A stretch of DNA of 34,975 nt, from the NCBI GenBank assembly GCA_900752445.1, contig CAADVN010000256.1:1-34975 (forward strand), given 5' to 3'. Numbering within the stretch: the first letter of the stretch is position 1; each line of letters begins with the position of its first letter. This document shows positions 7,956-14,985 of this stretch, piece after piece. The notes under the pieces are model-generated. The model was not told the origin of the DNA, made no database searches, and was given only the letters and a program-made list of their open reading frames with translations. The translations under genes and the position numbers were made by a program. This DNA is from an uncultured Oscillospiraceae bacterium. GTDB lineage: Bacteria; Bacillota; Clostridia; Oscillospirales; Oscillospiraceae.

Positions 7956-9062
7956 TCACTCGCCCGCTTTCATAGCAAGGTAGGCGTTGATGAAGCCGTC
8001 GATATCGCCGTCCATCACCGCGTTGATGTTCCCGTTCTCAAAGCCCGTCCTCGCGTCCTTCGCAAGGGTGTAGGGCATGAACACGTAGCTCCTGATGGCG
8101 CTGCCGAAGTCGATCTTCATCTGCACGCCCTTGATGTCCGATATCTTCTCGAGGTGCTCGCGCTCCTTTATCTCCGCGAGCTTCGCCCGCAGCATCTCCC
8201 GGCAGTTCTCGAGGTTCTGGAAGTGGCTGCGCTCCACCTGGCTCGAGACCACGATGCCCGTGGGCAAATGCGTCAGCCGCACGGCGGACGAGGTCTTGTT
8301 CACCTTCTGCCCGCCCGCGCCCGAGGAGCGGAACACGTCCATCTTGATGTCCTCGTCGCGCAGCTCTATGTCGCCCGTGTCCGTGATCTCGGGCATGACC
8401 TCCACCGCCGCAAAGCTCGTCTGCCTGCGGCCCGAGGCGTCGAAGGGGCTTATGCGCACGAGCCTGTGCACGCCGTGCTCGCTCTTTAAAAAGCCGTAGG
8501 CGTTCTCGCCCTCTATCTTGATTGTCGCGGACTTGATGCCCGCCTCCTCGCCGTCCTGCCAGTCCATGAGCGTATACGTATATCCGTGCCGCTCGGCCCA
8601 GCGCGTGTACATCCTGTAGAGCATCTGCGCCCAGTCCTGGGCCTCGGTGCCGCCCGCGCCGGGATGGATGGAGAGGATGACGTTGTTCGCGTCGTACTCG
8701 CCCGAGAGCAGCGTGGAAAGCCGCATCGCCTCGAGCTCGCCCTCGAGCTTCGCGTAGTCCGACTCGAGCTCGGCGAGCATGGAGTCGTCGTTCTCCTCGA
8801 GCGCCATCTCGCAGATGGTCATGAGGTCCTCCCAGCTGCCCTGGAGCTTCTCGTACTTCTCGCACTTCTGCTGGAGCTGCTTTATGCGCTTTTGCACCTT
8901 CTGGCTGCGCTCGAGGTCGTTCCAGAAGCCCTCCTTCGCGCTCTCGGCCTCGAGCTCCGCTATCTCCGCCCTCGCGTCGTCGAGCTTGAGCGCGGCGCCC
9001 AGGCCGTCAAGCCCGGGCCTGATGCCGTTCAGCTTTACCTTGTATTCCTCAAATTCAAGCAT
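7956..9062 (-). CDS. prfB: Peptide chain release factor 2
   Basis: This 368-residue factor terminates translation at UGA and UAA. The peptidyl-tRNA hydrolysis loop is in FRSSGAGGQKVNKTSSAVRL (GGQ). The codon-recognition tripeptide SPF appears in RISPFDASGRRQTSF. The N-terminal coiled domain is complete from ATG 9062. Many bacteria have an in-frame UGA near codon 25 with programmed +1 frameshifting. Here the region (GIRPGLDGLGAALKLDDARAEI) reads straight through, so that autoregulation is absent. The gene itself ends in TGA and is followed immediately by the capA frame. It is expressed from the -35/-10 pair at 9126-9098 and probably heads the long minus-strand transcript. Confidence 0.97.
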   Translation of the reverse strand: MLEFEEYKVKLNGIRPGLDGLGAALKLDDARAEIAELEAESAKEGFWNDLERSQKVQKRIKQLQQKCEKYEKLQGSWEDLMTICEMALEENDDSMLAELESDYAKLEGELEAMRLSTLLSGEYDANNVILSIHPGAGGTEAQDWAQMLYRMYTRWAERHGYTYTLMDWQDGEEAGIKSATIKIEGENAYGFLKSEHGVHRLVRISPFDASGRRQTSFAAVEVMPEITDTGDIELRDEDIKMDVFRSSGAGGQKVNKTSSAVRLTHLPTGIVVSSQVERSHFQNLENCREMLRAKLAEIKEREHLEKISDIKGVQMKIDFGSAIRSYVFMPYTLAKDARTGFENGNINAVMDGDIDGFINAYLAMKAGE

Positions 9063-9097
9063 ATCTTCAACCGCTTTCTCAAAAATTAAGCCCTACT

Positions 9098-9126
9098 ATT
9101 ATATCCAAAACCTCCGCTCTTGTAAA
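9098..9126 (-). promoter_or_regulatory. Sigma-A-type promoter for the prfB cluster
   Basis: Reading the minus strand there is TTTACA (9126-9121), a 17-base spacer, and TATAAT (9103-9098), ending 36 bases before the prfB start codon. It is close to consensus. Its -35 lies 18 bases from the -35 of the divergent promoter, and the gap holds the short inverted repeat GGCG-CAAAAAA-CGCC. Confidence 0.85.
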
Positions 9127-9144
9127 GGCGCAAAAAACGCCGCG

Positions 9145-9173
9145 TTGACAGCGCCGCGCGGCTAGGCTAAAAT
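9145..9173 (+). promoter_or_regulatory. Sigma-A-type promoter for the TIM-AraC regulator
   Basis: TTGACA (9145-9150), a 17-base spacer and TAAAAT (9168-9173) form a near-consensus promoter about 20 bases before the regulator's start codons. The implied leader is very short. The site is back to back with the prfB promoter, so a protein bound between them could affect both. Confidence 0.85.
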
Positions 9174-9195
9174 CGAAGGGTAAGGAGGGATGGCC

Positions 9196-10395
9196 ATGAT
9201 GGAATATGCACAGGCGCTGGCGTTCCTGCGCGCCCGCCTGGAGGGCGACGGGCACCTTGTAGGCGTCGCCGCGGGCAGCGGCATAACCGCAAAATACGCC
9301 GTGGCCGGCGGCTGCGACCTCATACTCGCGCTCAGCTCCGGCAAGTACCGGCAGATGGGCTGCAGCTCCATGGCCGGCTTCCTCTGCTACGCCAACAGCA
9401 ACGACCTCGTCATGGACTACGCCCTGCGCGAGCTCATGCGCCCCTGCGCCGGCGTGCCGCTCATCTTCGGGCTCAACGCCGCCGACCCCACAAGGGCCAT
9501 GTACGACTATATCACCGAGCTCCGGCGCCTGGGCTTCACGGGCGTCGTGAACTACCCCACCGCCGGCATGATAGACGGGCGCTTCCGCGGGGCGCTCGAG
9601 GCCGAGGGCATGGGCTACGAGCGCGAGGTCGAGGCCATACGCTTCGCGCACTACTGCGGCCTGCTCACCGTGGCCTACGTCTTCGACCCCGCCCAGGCGC
9701 GCGAGATGGCCAGGGCCGGGGCCGATGTCGTCTGCGCCCACTTCGGCCTCACCTCCGGCGGCGTCCTCGGCGCAAAGCACGTCCTCTCGCTCGAACGCGC
9801 CCGCAGGACGGCGGACGAGATCTTCGAGGCCGCCTGCGAGGTCTCGCCGGATATCATCCGCCTCGTCTACGGCGGGCCCGTCACGACCCCGCAGGACGCG
9901 CAGTACATGTACAGGGGCAGCACCTGCCAGGGCTATATCGGCGGCTCGGCCTTCGAACGCATACCCGTCGAGAGCGCCGTCATGGAGGTCACGCGCAGCT
10001 TCAAGCAGAGCCCCAGCATAGAGCCCACGTCGCCCCTCGAGCGCATCCTCTTCTCCGACCCGCGCAACTACGACTACATCGAGTTCGTCAAGGAATACGT
10101 CGCCGAAAACTACGGCGGGGAGCTGAGCCTCACGGAGCTCGCCCAGACCGCGCACCTGTCCGTCTCCTACCTCTCCTCGCTCTTCCGCAGGGAGGCCGGC
10201 TGCAGCTTCCGCGAATACCTCATGGGCATACGCATGGAGAAGGCAAGGCAGCTCGCGCGCTCCGGCGAGCACAGCCTCGTCGAGATCTCCCAGCTCGTGG
10301 GGTACCGCGACTACGCCCAATTTAGCAAGATGTACAAAAAATACCACGGCGTTTCACCAAGCACGGATTCGCAAAGCGCAAAAAAACACAAATAG
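9196..10395 (+). CDS. PEP-hydrolase-like TIM barrel fused to AraC-type DNA-binding domain
   Basis: This is a predicted transcription regulator of about 399 residues. The first ~270 residues match the PEP-hydrolase-like TIM-barrel family: LVGVAAGSGITAKYA, GFTGVVNYPTAGMIDG, GMGYEREVEAIRFAHYCG, AYVFDPAQAREMARAGAD, AHFGLTSGG. This is the same family as the stand-alone protein at 11943-12773. From roughly residue 293 an AraC/XylS domain follows with two helix-turn-helix units (LSLTELAQTAHLSVSYLSSL and HSLVEISQLVGYRDYAQFSK). SD AAGGAGG (9183-9189) abuts the ATG at 9190, so ATG 9196 or 9199 is the better start. The barrel is inferred to bind the pathway's ligand. The likely target is the operon downstream, its own promoter, or both. 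The domain calls are strong; the regulatory target is inference. Confidence 0.9.
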   Translation: MMEYAQALAFLRARLEGDGHLVGVAAGSGITAKYAVAGGCDLILALSSGKYRQMGCSSMAGFLCYANSNDLVMDYALRELMRPCAGVPLIFGLNAADPTRAMYDYITELRRLGFTGVVNYPTAGMIDGRFRGALEAEGMGYEREVEAIRFAHYCGLLTVAYVFDPAQAREMARAGADVVCAHFGLTSGGVLGAKHVLSLERARRTADEIFEAACEVSPDIIRLVYGGPVTTPQDAQYMYRGSTCQGYIGGSAFERIPVESAVMEVTRSFKQSPSIEPTSPLERILFSDPRNYDYIEFVKEYVAENYGGELSLTELAQTAHLSVSYLSSLFRREAGCSFREYLMGIRMEKARQLARSGEHSLVEISQLVGYRDYAQFSKMYKKYHGVSPSTDSQSAKKHK

Positions 10396-10454
10396 ATAGG
10401 CCGGGGCATGGAGAAAGAGATAAAATAAACACAAGAAAACGAAAAGAGAATACA
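10396..10454 (+). promoter_or_regulatory. A-rich upstream region with repeated AAACACAA
   Basis: This stretch is strikingly A-rich against the GC-rich background and sits just upstream of the operon's -35. The 8-mer AAACACAA occurs at 10384-10391 and again at 10427-10434, 43 bases apart (about four helical turns). That could be an UP-like element or half-sites for the adjacent AraC-type regulator. In such A-rich sequence chance repeats are likely, so this is tentative. Confidence 0.3.
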
Positions 10455-10483
10455 TTGCAAGGCGCAGCGAAAAGGGCTAAAAT
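10455..10483 (+). promoter_or_regulatory. Promoter for the Tm-1-like/TIM/cupin operon
   Basis: TTGCAA (10455-10460), a 17-base spacer and TAAAAT (10478-10483) lie 110 bases before the Tm-1-like gene. The implied leader is about 100 bases. The -10 is identical to that of the regulator gene promoter. Confidence 0.75.
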
Positions 10484-10491
10484 AATTAGTG

Positions 10492-10507
10492 GAAACAGAG
10501 ATGTTTC
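10492..10507. promoter_or_regulatory. Inverted repeat near transcription start, candidate operator
   Basis: GAAACA-GAGA-TGTTTC is a perfect 6-base inverted repeat at about +2 to +17 of the predicted transcript. Its position is typical of a repressor site. It has no partner that I can see near the regulator's own promoter. Which protein would bind is unknown. Confidence 0.4.
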
Positions 10508-10592
10508 GGCGGCCTTTTCCCTGTGTTTTTATATATTCTGACGTATTTTCATAAACCACGACAAAAATCTGCACAACGAAGGAGGACGGGAC

Positions 10593-11795
10593 ATGAAAAC
10601 TATAGCCATCATCGGCACCTTTGACACGAAGGGACGCGAGTTCAAGTTCCTGAAGGACCTGGTGGAGCGGCGCGGGCTCGGCACGCTCTGCATCCACACG
10701 GGCATCTACGAGCCGTATTTTGAGCCGGACGTCCCGAACAGCGCCGTGGCCGCGGCGGCGGGCGAGGACATCGGCGCCATCGCGGCAAAGCACGACCGGG
10801 CGCTGGCGACGGACGTCATGTCGCGCGGCGCGGAGAAGCTGGTGCCCCAGCTCTTTGCCGAGGGCAGGTTCGACGGCATCATCTCCGTCGGCGGCTCGGG
10901 CGGGACGAGCCTTGCGACGCCGGCCATGCGGAAGCTGCCCATAGGCGTGCCCAAGGTGATGGTCTCGACCATGGCCTCCGGCAACGTCTCGCAGTACGTG
11001 GGCACGAGCGACATCGTCATGTTCCCCTCGGTCGTGGACGCCGAGGGCCTCAACGAGATCTCGATGCGCATCTTCTCGAACGCGGTGAACGCCGTGGCGG
11101 GCATGGTGGAAAACCGCATAGACATCCCGGACAGCGGCAAGCCCCTGCTCGCGGCCACGATGTTCGGCGTGACGACGCCCTGCATCAAGAAGGCGAAGGA
11201 GTATCTGGAGTCCCAGGGCTATGAGGTGCTGGTGTTCCACGCCACGGGCGCGGGCGGAAGGTCTATGGAGGCGCTCATAGACGCGGGCTTCATAAAGGGC
11301 GTCCTGGACATCACGACGACGGAGTGGTGCGACGAGCTCTACGGCGGCGTGCTCAACGCCGGCCCGGAGCGGCTCGAGGCCGCGGGCAGAAAGGGCATAC
11401 CGCAGGTGGTCTCCGTCGGCGCGCTGGACATGGTGAACTTCGGCCCCTGGGACACGGTGCCGGAGCAGTACAAGGGCCGGAACCTCTACCCGCACAACCC
11501 GACGGTGACGCTCATGCGCACGACGGTGGAGGAGAACCGGGGCCTCGGCAGGGTGATAGCGGAGAAGCTCAGCATGGCGAAGGGCCCGACGGCGCTGATG
11601 CTGCCCCTGGGCGGCGTCTCGGCCATAGACGCGCCGGGCCAGCCCTTCTACGGCCCGGACGAGGACGCGGCCCTCTTCGAGGAGCTCAAAAAGGGCATAG
11701 GCCCCAACGTGGAGCTGGTGGAGATGGACAACAACGTGAACGACGACGACTTCGCAGTTGCCGCGGCGAAGAAGCTCATAGAGCTCATGAAATAA
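10593..11795 (+). CDS. Tm-1-like ATP-binding domain protein (UPF0261)
   Basis: This 400-residue protein corresponds to the N-terminal half of tomato Tm-1, the ToMV resistance protein; the bacterial function is not established. Family motifs are IAIIGTFDTKGREFKFL (residues 4-20), ISVGGSGGTSLATPAMRKLP (glycine-rich nucleotide loop, about 96-115), VSTMASGNVSQYVG, ATMFGVTTPCI, FHATGAGGRSMEAL and GVLDITTTEWCDEL. No signal peptide is present and it is cytosolic. SD AAGGAGG (10579-10585) lies 7 bases before the ATG. It leads the operon with the TIM-barrel protein, which matches the C-terminal half of plant Tm-1, so the two proteins probably form one enzyme complex encoded as separate chains. The cupin suggests a small-molecule substrate. 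Confidence 0.92.
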   Translation: MKTIAIIGTFDTKGREFKFLKDLVERRGLGTLCIHTGIYEPYFEPDVPNSAVAAAAGEDIGAIAAKHDRALATDVMSRGAEKLVPQLFAEGRFDGIISVGGSGGTSLATPAMRKLPIGVPKVMVSTMASGNVSQYVGTSDIVMFPSVVDAEGLNEISMRIFSNAVNAVAGMVENRIDIPDSGKPLLAATMFGVTTPCIKKAKEYLESQGYEVLVFHATGAGGRSMEALIDAGFIKGVLDITTTEWCDELYGGVLNAGPERLEAAGRKGIPQVVSVGALDMVNFGPWDTVPEQYKGRNLYPHNPTVTLMRTTVEENRGLGRVIAEKLSMAKGPTALMLPLGGVSAIDAPGQPFYGPDEDAALFEELKKGIGPNVELVEMDNNVNDDDFAVAAAKKLIELMK

Positions 11796-11804
11796 TAGCC
11801 CCGG

Positions 11805-11890
11805 GCGCACCAAAGCCTCCCTTGCGCAGGGGAGCCTTTCCCTAAACCCACTCGTAGGGCGCATCGACCCCGATGCGCCGCGCACCGGAT
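11805..11890. repeat. Intergenic hairpin repeat element
   Basis: Between the Tm-1-like gene and the TIM-barrel gene lie two imperfectly palindromic blocks. The first (about 11811-11839) reads AAAGCCTCCC, a short loop, then GGGGAGCCTTT. The second has perfect 9-base arms GGCGCATCG (11858-11866) and CGATGCGCC (11871-11879) around ACCC, preceded by CTCGTAG. Both resemble dispersed intergenic repeats of gut Clostridia (CTCCCCTTG-type and GTAGGGGCG-type). There is no T-run, so it is not a classical terminator. It could attenuate or process the message between the two genes. Confidence 0.55.
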
Positions 11891-11942
11891 GCGCATCACA
11901 TTCAAAACACATCATCACACAATTTTAAAGGAGGAAAACAAT

Positions 11943-12773
11943 ATGAACAGGCAGACCAGAAGCGAGATACTCGAGCAGTTCCGCAGGGAGACCGCGGCGG
12001 GCAAGATCCTCGTTGGCGTCGGCGCCGGCACCGGCATCACCGCCAAGAGCTCCGAGGCCGGCGGCGCGGACATGCTCATCATCTACAACTCCGGGCGCTA
12101 CCGCATGGCGGGCCGCGGCTCCCTCGCCGGGCTGCTCTCCTACGGCGACGCCAACGCCATCGTCGTCGAGATGGGCGCAGAGGTGCTGCCCGTCGTCAAG
12201 CACACGCCCGTCCTCGCCGGCGTCTGCGGCACCGACCCCTTCAGGGTCATGGACATCTACCTCAAGCAGCTCAAGGACATGGGCTTCAACGGCGTGCAGA
12301 ACTTCCCGACCGTCGGCCTGATAGACGGCGTGTTCCGCCAGAACCTCGAGGAGACCGGCATGGGCTACGGCCTTGAGGTCGAGATGATACGCCTCGCCCA
12401 CGAGCTCGACATGCTCACCTGCCCCTACGTCTTCGACCCCGAGCAGGCCAAGGCCATGGCCGAGGCCGGCGCCGACATCCTCGTCGCCCACATGGGCCTC
12501 ACCACCAAGGGCACCATAGGCGCCAAGACCGCCCTCACCCTCGACGACTGCATAGCCAAGATAAAGGACATCATCGCCGCGGGCCGCGCCGTGCGCCCGG
12601 ACATCATGGTCATCTGCCACGGCGGCCCCATCGCCGAGCCCGACGACGCCGCGTATATCATAAAGAACGTCCCCGAGATAGACGGCTTCTTCGGCGCCTC
12701 GTCCATCGAGCGCTTCGCAGCCGAGCGCGGCATCAAGGCCCAGGCCGCCGCGTTCAAGGCCATCACGAGATAA
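11943..12773 (+). CDS. PEP-hydrolase-like TIM-barrel enzyme (Tm-1 C-terminal homologue)
   Basis: This 276-residue protein has ILVGVGAGTGITAKSSEAGG near its N terminus, then GFNGVQNFPTVGLIDGVFRQ, GMGYGLEVEMIRLAHELDML, PYVFDPEQAKAMAEAGADI and AHMGLTTKGTIGAK. It belongs to the phosphoenolpyruvate-hydrolase-like family, which forms the C-terminal domain of plant Tm-1. Activity is predicted from the name only and may not be on PEP. SD AAAGGAGG (11927-11934) fixes ATG 11943; an upstream in-frame ATG at 11889 lies in the repeat and has no SD. The paralogous barrel in the upstream regulator conserves the same glycine and AHxGLT motifs. The gene is 16 bp before the cupin, in the same operon. Confidence 0.92.
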   Translation: MNRQTRSEILEQFRRETAAGKILVGVGAGTGITAKSSEAGGADMLIIYNSGRYRMAGRGSLAGLLSYGDANAIVVEMGAEVLPVVKHTPVLAGVCGTDPFRVMDIYLKQLKDMGFNGVQNFPTVGLIDGVFRQNLEETGMGYGLEVEMIRLAHELDMLTCPYVFDPEQAKAMAEAGADILVAHMGLTTKGTIGAKTALTLDDCIAKIKDIIAAGRAVRPDIMVICHGGPIAEPDDAAYIIKNVPEIDGFFGASSIERFAAERGIKAQAAAFKAITR

Positions 12774-12788
12774 CGAAAGGAGAACGAC

Positions 12789-13205
12789 ATGGAGAAAAAG
12801 TTCCTGCACATCGTCACGCCCGACGACGTCGAGACCCAGGTGCTCAGCTGGGGCTCCTTCCAGTGGCTCAACGAGCCCCGCGTCACCGGCACCGAGAACA
12901 TGGCCGTCGGCATAGGCCGCATCGCGCCCGGCCAGGGCCACACGCGGCACAACCACCCCGGCTGCGAGGAGTTCATCTACTTCCTCGAGGGCAAGGCCGA
13001 GCAGACCATAGAGACCGAGGACAACGGCTTTGAAAAGGCCATAATGGGCCCCGGCGACCTCGTCTCCATACCCGAGAGCTGCTTCCACTCCACCATGAAC
13101 GTGGGCGACACGGACCTCGTCTTCCTCGCCTGCTACCTGCGCTCCGGCCCCGAGGTCGGGCTGAGGGCCGAGGCCGAGATAATCCCGCCGAAAAAGCAGA
13201 AATAG
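12789..13205 (+). CDS. Small cupin-domain protein
   Basis: This is a 138-residue single-domain cupin. Motif 1 is HTRHNHPGCEEFIYFLEG, with His54, His56 and Glu60/61 as metal ligands. Motif 2 is PGDLVSIPESCFHSTMN, with His100 and the usual Asn104. All ligands are present, so it should bind a divalent metal. The SD (AAAGGAG) and the 16-bp gap to the TIM-barrel gene tie it to the operon. Cupins of this size act as isomerases, epimerases, dioxygenases or ligand-binding proteins. The context suggests a step on the same metabolite handled by the Tm-1-like and TIM proteins. I cannot name the reaction. Confidence 0.88.
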   Translation: MEKKFLHIVTPDDVETQVLSWGSFQWLNEPRVTGTENMAVGIGRIAPGQGHTRHNHPGCEEFIYFLEGKAEQTIETEDNGFEKAIMGPGDLVSIPESCFHSTMNVGDTDLVFLACYLRSGPEVGLRAEAEIIPPKKQK

Positions 13206-13226
13206 GCAAATAATAGCAGAAATTCC

Positions 13227-13269
13227 CCGCCCGCCGAGATCTCAGCCCGGCGGGCGGCTGCTTTTTTTT
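13227..13269 (+). terminator. Rho-independent terminator after the cupin
   Basis: Perfect 10-base arms CCGCCCGCCG (13227-13236) and CGGCGGGCGG (13248-13257) are followed three bases on by a run of eight T (13262-13269). It ends the Tm-1-like/TIM/cupin operon. Confidence 0.95.
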
Positions 13270-13331
13270 AAGGAAAAATCAGGCGAAGTGCGAAAAAATT
13301 GCTTTGGCCTCTATTAATTTTGAGAGGGGTT

Positions 13332-13340
13332 TGTTATAAT
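13332..13340 (+). promoter_or_regulatory. prs: Extended -10 promoter for prs operon
   Basis: TGT-TATAAT is a perfect -10 with a TGn extension. No good -35 is seen 17 bases upstream (TATTAA-like), as is usual for extended -10 promoters. Transcription would start near 13347, giving a leader of about 44 bases that holds two copies of AGAGAGAGG; the second (13373-13381) acts as the SD. Confidence 0.75.
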
Positions 13341-13390
13341 GGCTCTCGAGAGAGAGGCATGAAGCCAAATTCAGAGAGAGGAAGATTGAT

Positions 13391-14353
13391 GTGATCTCAC
13401 ACGGTAAAGAGGTAAAGGTGTTCGCGGGCAACGCAAATATCCCGCTCGCGCAGGCAATATGCGACAGGCTGAGCAAGAAGCTCGGCGACTGCAAGGTCTC
13501 CGCCTTCGCCGACGGCGAGGTCTCGCTCGAGCTGAGGGAGCCCGTGCGCGGCGCGGACGCCTTCATCGTCCAGTCCACCTGCAAGCCGGTGAACGACAGC
13601 CTCATGGAGCTGCTCGTCATGATAGACGCGATGAAGCGGGCCTCCGCGGGCCGCATCACCGCCGTGATACCGTATTTCGGCTACGCGAGGCAGGACCGCA
13701 AGGCCAAGAGCCGCGACCCCATCTCCGCCAAGCTTGTAGCCAACCTCATCACCGAGGCGGGCGCGGACAGGGTCCTGACGATGGACCTGCACGCGGCGCA
13801 GATCCAGGGCTTTTTCGACATACCGGTGGACAACCTCTTCGGCGCGCCGATACTTGCCAACTTCTACAGGAAGTGCTTCGGGCGCGGCAACGAGGAGTTC
13901 ATGGTCGTGTCGCCGGACGTGGGCAGCGTGGCGCGTGCCCGCGCCTTCGCGCAGAAGCTGGACATGAACCTCGCCATCGTGGACAAGAGGCGGCAGAAGG
14001 CCAATTCCTCGGAGGTCATGAATATCATAGGCGACGTGCGCGGCAAGCACGTCATATTGCTCGACGACATGGTGGACACTGCGGGCAGCCTCTGCCACGC
14101 GGCGGACGCGCTGGTTGAGATCGGCGGGGCGAGGGACATCTACGCCTGCGCCTCGCACGGCGTGCTCTCGGGCCCCGCGCTCGAGAGGATAGAGAAGAGC
14201 CCGATAAAGGAGCTCATCCTGCTCGACACGATACCTTATCCGAAGGACAAGCCGCAGTGCCCCAAGATCCGCTATCTCTCGGTCGCGCCCATCTTTGCCG
14301 AGGCGATAGAGAGGATATACGAGGAGGTCTCTATCTCCTCGCTGTTCGACTGA
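13391..14353 (+). CDS. prs: Ribose-phosphate pyrophosphokinase (PRPP synthetase)
   Basis: This 320-residue enzyme makes PRPP from ribose-5-phosphate and ATP for nucleotide, NAD, His and Trp synthesis. Visible motifs are SLELREPVRGADAFIVQSTC, IPYFGYARQDRKAKSRDPIS (ATP/flexible loop), RVLTMDLHAAQIQGFFDIPV and the PRPP-binding loop HVILLDDMVDTAGSL (about residues 220-234). The start is GTG 13391 behind an AGAGAGAGG SD; the ATG two bases upstream runs straight into a stop. It is first in the prs-pth-glgC-glgD-glgP group and follows the usual Firmicute prs-pth order. Length and motifs are those of the class I allosteric type. Confidence 0.97.
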   Translation: MISHGKEVKVFAGNANIPLAQAICDRLSKKLGDCKVSAFADGEVSLELREPVRGADAFIVQSTCKPVNDSLMELLVMIDAMKRASAGRITAVIPYFGYARQDRKAKSRDPISAKLVANLITEAGADRVLTMDLHAAQIQGFFDIPVDNLFGAPILANFYRKCFGRGNEEFMVVSPDVGSVARARAFAQKLDMNLAIVDKRRQKANSSEVMNIIGDVRGKHVILLDDMVDTAGSLCHAADALVEIGGARDIYACASHGVLSGPALERIEKSPIKELILLDTIPYPKDKPQCPKIRYLSVAPIFAEAIERIYEEVSISSLFD

Positions 14354-14357
14354 GGCC

Positions 14358-14957
14358 ATGCTGTTCGGAGGGCGCGGCGGGGCCGAGTGGATCTTCGTGT
14401 TCCTGGGCAATCCCGGGCCGAGGTACGCGGGGACGCGGCACAACGCGGGCTTCATGGTGGCGGAGGCGTTTGCGAGGAAGTATGGGCTCAGGATAAACCG
14501 CGCGCGCTGGCGGGCGCTGACCTGCGTGGCAGAGGTAGGCGGGCGGAAGGTGCTGTTCATGCTGCCGCAGACGCTGATGAACCTCTCGGGCGAGGCCGTG
14601 GGCCCGGCTGTAAAGTTCTACAAGGTGCCGCCGGAGCGGGTGCTGGTGTTTTCGGACGAGATGGCGCTGCCGCCGGGCTCTGTGCGGATACGGCCGTCCG
14701 GGAGCGCGGGCGGGCACAACGGATTGAAAAGCGTCATAGCCGCCCTGGGGACCGAGGAGTTCCCGAGGATAAGGCTGGGCGTGGGCGAGCCGCCGCATGA
14801 GGATTTTGATACGAAGGACTGGGTGCTCGGCGTCCCGAAGGGGAAGGACGGGCAGCTGCTGCGCGAGGCGGCGGAGTGGGCCGCTGAGGCGGCGGAGTGT
14901 TATGTGACCGAAGGCCCGGAGCGGGCCATGAGCAAATATAACCGCAAAAGCAAATAA
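14358..14957 (+). CDS. pth: Peptidyl-tRNA hydrolase
   Basis: This 199-residue enzyme recycles tRNA by cleaving prematurely released peptidyl-tRNA. The catalytic residues are present: Asn in FLGNPGPRYAGTRHNAGF with the catalytic His of TRHNAGF, Asn in LPQTLMNLSGEAV, Asp in VFSDEMALPPG, and His in SAGGHNGLKSVI. The start ATG 14358 is 4 bases after the prs stop, with only a weak GAGG before it, so coupling to prs is likely. A slightly long N-terminal leader (MLFGGRGGAEW) precedes the core. It is normal otherwise. Confidence 0.96.
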   Translation: MLFGGRGGAEWIFVFLGNPGPRYAGTRHNAGFMVAEAFARKYGLRINRARWRALTCVAEVGGRKVLFMLPQTLMNLSGEAVGPAVKFYKVPPERVLVFSDEMALPPGSVRIRPSGSAGGHNGLKSVIAALGTEEFPRIRLGVGEPPHEDFDTKDWVLGVPKGKDGQLLREAAEWAAEAAECYVTEGPERAMSKYNRKSK

Positions 14958-14985
14958 TATCCACTATTCGTCAGGGGGGAAATGT

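Noticed and set aside
11943..12773. Calling the TIM-barrel protein a true phosphoenolpyruvate hydrolase
   Set aside because: The family name does not establish the substrate, and the operon has no PEP-related partner; only the fold family is claimed.
13343..13381. CTCTCGAGAG palindrome and repeated AGAGAGAGG as a prs leader switch
   Set aside because: The left arm lies at or before the predicted transcription start, so it would not be in the RNA; the second repeat is simply the SD.
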